DNA from: JAHJGG01 sp041658785
Lineage (GTDB): Bacteria > Patescibacteriota > Patescibacteriia > Magasanikbacterales > UBA922
Assembly: GCA_041658785.1 (NCBI GenBank)
Contig: JBAZZL010000042.1
Span: forward strand, 1 to 9,286
Length of the DNA: 9,286 nt
Direction of reading: 5' to 3'
The position numbers were made by a program, and so were the translations under genes. This document shows, piece after piece, positions 6,572 to 9,286 of this stretch. The notes beneath the pieces were generated by a model. That model ran no database searches. It was not told the origin of the DNA and saw only the letters and a list, made by a program, of their open reading frames with translations. Numbering within the stretch: position 1 is the stretch's first letter; every line of letters begins with the position of its first letter.

Positions 6572-7015
6572 TCACCAATTCTTGCAGCACGCGGCTATCT
6601 GTTTGGCTATTTTTTGCCAACGCGGACTGCCGCGAAACAAAAACAACAACCCAAACATTGTCCAGAGCGCCGCTACAAAAATCACCGCGCCTAGAAAACC
6701 TCCATGATATCCCAATAAGAGATATGTTGCGAATGTACATGACAGCAGAAATGGCAAACGAAACAAGCCCCAACGCTCTGCAAATTTTCGCTCAAGCAGA
6801 TAATACAGGCCAACAACGCTCTGCCCCATTAGGACGGCAATCAGCAGTGGATCTATTGCCAGCCAGCCAAGCCAATGACCGGCAAGCAACGCGATCCATG
6901 TCAGCGACACGCCGGCGCAAATAGCGCAAATTTGAGAGCGGGTAATTTTTTTTACAATCAATATCGCGATGAATATTGCCGTAATAGCGGCAAAAATATA
7001 AAGCGGTGTAATCAT
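6572..7015 (-). CDS. Small polytopic membrane protein with CAIC motif
   Basis: This 147-residue protein has four or five predicted membrane segments (about 4-21, 32-48, 54-72, 86-102, 105-127). CAIC (30-33) stands at the start of the second helix, and there is a C143-C144 pair near the C-terminus. Its ATG overlaps the stop of the preceding HCPLC gene by 4 bp (ATGA), which implies translational coupling and a joint function. The Cys pair at a membrane boundary recalls small thiol/disulfide or metal-carrying membrane proteins such as DoxX- or MerT-like ones, but no family was recognised with confidence. Confidence 0.8.
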   Translation of the reverse strand: MITPLYIFAAITAIFIAILIVKKITRSQICAICAGVSLTWIALLAGHWLGWLAIDPLLIAVLMGQSVVGLYYLLERKFAERWGLFRLPFLLSCTFATYLLLGYHGGFLGAVIFVAALWTMFGLLFLFRGSPRWQKIAKQIAACCKNW

Positions 7016-7536
7016 AGGCCGAACTGGATAAACAGCGACACGAGGATTAGAAGAGCAAAAGTAAGGCCGATTCCTTGATAAGGAATCATTTTACCGCCGC
7101 GCTTTTGAGCGATAAAGGCGCTGACAAAAGGCGCGAGATACATTATAATCGCGCCGATTATTACGCCGACTATAAATAAATTAAACATGTAGGTTCGGTT
7201 CAAGAGCGATCCATACGAGCCGAATAAATACAAGTTAATTGACCGGTACTCGCGAATCAAGGGCATCAGCGGAATAATGGTGGAGAGAAATACCATAATA
7301 ATCAGAATCGGCCGTTGATAGCGGATATATTGTTTTTTGACTATCCGCGCTACCCATAGTGAAAGCGCCAGCGCAAACGCGCCAATCAGCGCCCCCACTA
7401 CCGCGGTGTTTACGCCAATGTAAGCCGCCCCGACAGCCAGCGCGCCTGCCCCGGCGGTACACAAAGGGCAGTGCGCTTTTGCCGCGGAAGGCAATAGGCC
7501 TAAGATGGCAATAATTATAAATATTTTCTTTTTCAT
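7012..7536 (-). CDS. Exported membrane protein with N-terminal HCPLC motif
   Basis: ATG 7536 is chosen (174 residues). It gives a clean signal peptide (MKKKIFIIIAILGLLPSAAKA), whereas the 61 codons upstream run through the repeat element and have no protein character. Predicted cleavage after AKA21 leaves HCPLC at the mature N-terminus (H22, C23, C26), followed by TAGAGALAVGAAYIGV. Further membrane segments lie at about 36-63, 74-93, 117-140 and 153-171. The mature protein would present a CxxC pair, preceded by His, on the outer face, suitable for metal or disulfide chemistry. I recall similar HCPLCTAGAG proteins in CPR and DPANN genomes, without assigned function. It is the first gene of the minus-strand operon and overlaps the next by 4 bp. 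No Shine-Dalgarno sequence or convincing promoter is visible; TTGACA at 7587-7592 lies in the repeat without a good -10. Confidence 0.85.
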   Translation of the reverse strand: MKKKIFIIIAILGLLPSAAKAHCPLCTAGAGALAVGAAYIGVNTAVVGALIGAFALALSLWVARIVKKQYIRYQRPILIIMVFLSTIIPLMPLIREYRSINLYLFGSYGSLLNRTYMFNLFIVGVIIGAIIMYLAPFVSAFIAQKRGGKMIPYQGIGLTFALLILVSLFIQFGL

Positions 7537-7550
7537 ATTTGTTTGATTCA

Positions 7551-7690
7551 AGAATCTAACGCAACACTTAATATAAATCGGCGGAGTGTCAAATTGAACC
7601 GCCAATCGGCGGTGAAATTTAACCCGCCGGCTGGTTTGCCAGTCGAATTTCACTGCGACGTTCAATTCGGCGCTCCTTATGACAATTACA
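7551..7690. repeat. Structured ~140-bp repeat, copy A
   Basis: It matches 7895-8032 with mismatches mainly in the first 100 bp and a 2-bp length difference. The last 47 bp (from 7644) are identical. It can fold into a branched structure. An outer stem pairs 7585-7600 with 7660-7675 (16 positions, one mismatch, two G-T). A CCGCC/GGCGG hairpin lies at 7599-7612. A second stem starts at GTGAAATT (7612-7619) and pairs with AATTTCAC (7646-7653). A CTGG/CCAG tip lies at 7631-7642. Confidence 0.75.
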
Positions 7691-7699
7691 AATATACTT

Positions 7700-7743
7700 T
7701 GAATTACGAAACTGTCCATTTTGTCATCCCATTTCGTAATTCA
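7700..7743. repeat. 12-bp perfect stem-loop inserted after copy A
   Basis: TGAATTACGAAA (7700-7711) pairs perfectly with TTTCGTAATTCA (7732-7743) across a 20-base loop. The sequences on each side (ending 7690 and resuming about 7764) are nearly adjacent in copy B. This stretch of roughly 65-70 bp therefore looks like an extra insertion in copy A. Confidence 0.6.
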
Positions 7744-7771
7744 CAGAAATATAATCGTTTACAATCGTTGC

Positions 7772-7821
7772 ATTAAAAACTTAAGTTTAGGCACTGGTAG
7801 GAGATTCACGGGCTACCAATG
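7772..7821. repeat. Long inverted repeat, left arm (MITE-like)
   Basis: It pairs with 8145-8194. The inner 34 bp (7788-7821) are perfect and begin TAGGCACTGG; the outer 16 bp have three mismatches. The arm contains its own small palindrome, TGGTAG...CTACCA, separated by 12 bases. Confidence 0.85.
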
Positions 7822-7894
7822 AATAAATAGTGCAAATAAACGGTTAATGTTGAGAGCGTTAAATAATTCAAACGGTTTAATTATGTTTTACTCC

Positions 7895-8032
7895 AGAATC
7901 TAACGCCACACTTGTACAATAGGTGGAGTGTCAAATTGATCCGCCAATCGGCGGAGAAATTTGACCCGTTTGCTGATTTGCCAGCCGAATTTCACTGCGA
8001 CGTTCAATTCGGCGCTCCTTATGACAATTACA
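7895..8032. repeat. Structured ~140-bp repeat, copy B
   Basis: This direct repeat of 7551-7690 keeps the CCGCC/GGCGG hairpin (7940-7955 area), the GAAATT/AATTTC stem and the outer stem, with one further mismatch in the outer stem. It lies wholly inside the inverted-repeat pair. After it, GTTGCGTTAAAAA (8042-8054) still matches GTTGCATTAAAAA downstream of copy A (7767-7779). Confidence 0.75.
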
Positions 8033-8144
8033 GATAGTATTGTTGCGTTAAAAAGTTGAATCCAAGTATTGATAAAAATGAGGTAAAATGTATTTGTACA
8101 AAGTACTTTTAACTTATTTTTATCTACATTAACAACAATTTAGC

Positions 8145-8194
8145 CATTGGTAGCCCGTGAATCTCCTACCAGTGCCTAAGTTTAAGTTTATAAT
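8145..8194. repeat. Long inverted repeat, right arm (MITE-like)
   Basis: Reverse complement of 7772-7821, perfect over 8145-8178. Its outer 7 bases overlap the DUF411 stop codon (8188-8190) and final Leu codon (8191-8193). Confidence 0.85.
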
Positions 8195-8667
8195 TTTAGA
8201 TAATTATTTACCTTACCGTCTTCAGTGAAACTGTATATATCAAACGGCTCTTTTTTTGCTCCGGGCATTCCGGGAGATCCAGAAGGCATTTCGGCAAGGC
8301 CAATGCCTTTTATGTCCGGCTTTTCTGCCAGAAGTTTTTCTATCGCTTCAACCGGCATGTGTCCTTCTATCGCGTAGCCATCAATGACTGATGTGTGGCA
8401 GCTTTCTTCGCCGCCGGGAATTCCATTTTCTGACTTTATCGCGTCCATATCGTTCGTCTCAATGATCTCCACCTCAAAATCATTGCGTCGCAGATAGGCA
8501 GCGTGGTTCGCGCAACACCCGCAGTTTGGCGATTTATACAGGGTAAGGTGTTTGTTCGCGCGATCGGTTTGGTTTGTTTTATTTGTGGAAGTTATTGCGG
8601 CTATTGTTATGAGAGCGGCGATGCCTATGCCTAGAATTATCGGTTTGAAGTATTTTTTTGAATTCAT
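8188..8667 (-). CDS. DUF411 / CopG-like metal-binding protein, membrane anchored
   Basis: This 159-residue protein has an N-terminal membrane anchor or signal (about 8-27) and a DUF411 domain (about 40-158). Motifs in order: LYKSPNCGCC (43-52; C49, C51, C52), an NHAAYLR helix, ESCHTSVIDGY (88-98; C90, H91), EGHMP (101-105; H103, M104) and AEMPSGSPGMPG (125-136). The Cys/His/Met set is the putative metal-binding equipment of the family. DUF411 proteins often accompany copper or other heavy-metal efflux genes (named CopG in some systems). Here it points the same way as the seven-gene cysteine-rich operon but is separated from it by the repeat region, and it has its own promoter. No Shine-Dalgarno sequence precedes ATG 8667. 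Family call is strong; the metal (copper most likely) is inferred. Confidence 0.92.
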   Translation of the reverse strand: MNSKKYFKPIILGIGIAALITIAAITSTNKTNQTDRANKHLTLYKSPNCGCCANHAAYLRRNDFEVEIIETNDMDAIKSENGIPGGEESCHTSVIDGYAIEGHMPVEAIEKLLAEKPDIKGIGLAEMPSGSPGMPGAKKEPFDIYSFTEDGKVNNYLKL

Positions 8668-8718
8668 ACGAGTATTTACTATTGAATCGCGTATTAGAAA
8701 TATATGTTAACGCAAAAT

Positions 8719-8747
8719 AGCATACCACATTGCGAGACGCAAGGCAA
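8719..8747 (-). promoter_or_regulatory. Promoter of the DUF411 gene
   Basis: On the minus strand, -35 TTGCCT (8742-8747) and -10 TATGCT (8719-8724) are 17 bp apart, with a TGG just before the -10 (extended -10). The predicted start near 8712 gives a leader of about 45 bases. A small palindrome TTGCG-AGA-CGCAA (8730-8742) overlaps the spacer and could be an operator. Confidence 0.6.
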
Positions 8748-8766
8748 TATAGATGTAAAATGATTG

Positions 8767-9025
8767 GAAATTTGAAATTAGAAATTAGAAATTAGAAATT
8801 AGAAATTAGAAACTAGAAATTAGAAATTAGAAACTAGAAATTAGAAACTAGAAATTAGAAACTAGAAATTAGAAACTAGAAATTAGAAACTAGAAATTAG
8901 AAACTAGAAATTAGAAACTAGAAATTAGAAACTAGAAATTAGAAACTAGAAATTAGAAATTAGAAATTAGAAATTAGAAACTAGAAATTAGAAATTAGAA
9001 ATTAGAAATTAGAAACTAGAAATTA
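8767..9025. repeat. Heptanucleotide tandem array, 37 units (GAAATTA/GAAACTA)
   Basis: There are 37 uninterrupted 7-bp units: one GAAATTT at the left edge, 24 GAAATTA and 12 GAAACTA. The middle (8823-8948) is nine exact 14-bp pairs, GAAATTA followed by GAAACTA. On the right the C variant recurs every 35 bp (8942, 8977, 9012). Because 7 is not a multiple of 3 and the units contain TAG (plus) or TAA/TAG (minus), the array is non-coding in every frame. Confidence 0.95.
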
Positions 9026-9151
9026 AATAGCGGTTAAATGATTATGACACCTTTTTTGGAGTTTGGTGTTTAATATATAAGCAGTAAGCAATAAGAGAGG
9101 CGCGAAAGAGTTTGGAGAAAAAATTGAAACACTAGAGGGGAGGGACGCGAA
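9026..9151. other. Spacer between the two heptamer arrays
   Basis: These 126 bp contain no gene. A weak hairpin ACACC/GGTGT (9047-9051 / 9065-9069) and a short 7-bp motif (TAAGCAG, TAAGCAA, TAAGAGA from about 9079) are visible. Confidence 0.5.
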
Positions 9152-9286
9152 GACTGAAGACTGAAGACTGAAGACTGAAGATTAAAGACTGAAGACTGAA
9201 GACTGAAGATTAAAGACTGAAGACTGAAGACTGAAGATTAAAGACTGAAGACTGAAGACTGAAGATTAAAGACTGAAGACTGAAGA
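9152..9286. repeat. Heptanucleotide array in 28-bp super-units, runs off the window
   Basis: Units of GACTGAA are interrupted every fourth unit by GATTAAA (9180, 9208, 9236, 9264), giving exact 28-bp super-repeats from 9159, after one extra unit at 9152. The array is still running at base 9286. There are no unique spacers, so it is not a CRISPR array. It is non-coding: the units bring stops into every frame on both strands. Confidence 0.95.

Larger units (their letters stand above)
7537..8187. other. Non-coding repeat-rich region between DUF411 and the operon
   Basis: About 650 bp with no credible gene. It holds two copies of a structured ~140-bp repeat, a 12-bp stem-loop inserted after the first copy, and a pair of long inverted repeats around the second copy. 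Open frames here are short and follow the repeat, not protein signatures. The last ~100 bp before the right inverted arm (8041-8144) are AT-rich with small palindromes (for example GTACAAAGTAC at 8095-8105). Confidence 0.7.
7772..8194. mobile_element. Putative MITE-like element with ~50-bp terminal inverted repeats
   Basis: The two inverted arms enclose about 320 bp with no transposase gene, which fits a miniature non-autonomous element. The enclosed DNA includes structured repeat copy B, so the boundary of the real mobile unit is uncertain: copy A lies outside the arms. No clear target-site duplication is visible. The right arm runs into the last codon and stop of the DUF411 gene. Confidence 0.5.

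Noticed and set aside
7543..7776. Open frame of 77 codons on the plus strand, and the 61-codon N-terminal extension of the HCPLC gene on the minus strand
   Set aside because: Both translate the structured repeat; the HCPLC protein has a complete signal peptide starting at 7536.
7772..8194. Integron attC site (inverted arms with GCCTAAG / TTTAGGC ends)
   Set aside because: The spacing is far too large and the core does not fit GTTRRRY / RYYYAAC; no tyrosine integron integrase is seen.
9152..9286. CRISPR array (28-bp period)
   Set aside because: The 28-bp units are directly tandem with no unique spacers and are themselves built of 7-bp units; no cas genes are present.

Overview
This window probably comes from a Patescibacteria/CPR-type bacterium (Parcubacteria-like). 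This is inferred from gene content and style and was not tested by a search. The signs are a moderately AT-rich sequence, short intergenic spacers full of tiny hairpins and 7-bp repeats, starts without Shine-Dalgarno sequences, a large serine recombinase of the type common in these genomes, and small envelope proteins rich in CxxC motifs. The standard genetic code fits: TAA and TGA both end well-formed genes. Both window edges look like assembly break points: the left cuts a recombinase gene and the right lies inside a tandem array.

Layout: (1) Bases 1-1407 (minus) hold a large serine recombinase whose 3' end is missing. (2) Bases 1408-1641 hold three hairpins with GCC-NNN-GGC cores and, on the plus strand, what looks like the detached C-terminal tail of such a recombinase. 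The last 12 bp of the truncated gene (bases 1-12) recur inverted, and in the matching reading frame, at the start of that tail. (3) tRNA-Ser(GCU), minus, 1642-1733, has a good promoter that diverges from (4) an unusual PAS-sigma-70 fusion gene (1842-2903), apparently expressed from a leaderless transcript and closed by a terminator that can also serve the convergent operon.

(5) Bases 3008-7536 (minus) hold seven tightly packed genes, read right to left: an exported HCPLC membrane protein, a CAIC membrane protein, a DUF1573 protein, a membrane protein with a CPVC loop and a CEFCC/CGCAH domain, a 61-residue membrane peptide, a membrane-anchored double thioredoxin-fold protein, and an MntP-like manganese exporter. 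Almost every product has paired cysteines, and two end in the same residues, MVGGC. The best inference is an envelope thiol/metal-handling system. A DUF411 (CopG-like) metal-binding protein lies upstream at 8188-8667 with its own promoter.

(6) Bases 7537-8187 are non-coding. They hold two diverged copies of a ~140-bp highly structured repeat; the second sits between ~50-bp inverted repeats (MITE-like), whose right arm reaches into the DUF411 stop codon. (7) Bases 8767-9025 are a 37-unit array of a 7-bp repeat, and 9152-9286 is a second 7-bp array organised in 28-bp super-units that runs off the window.
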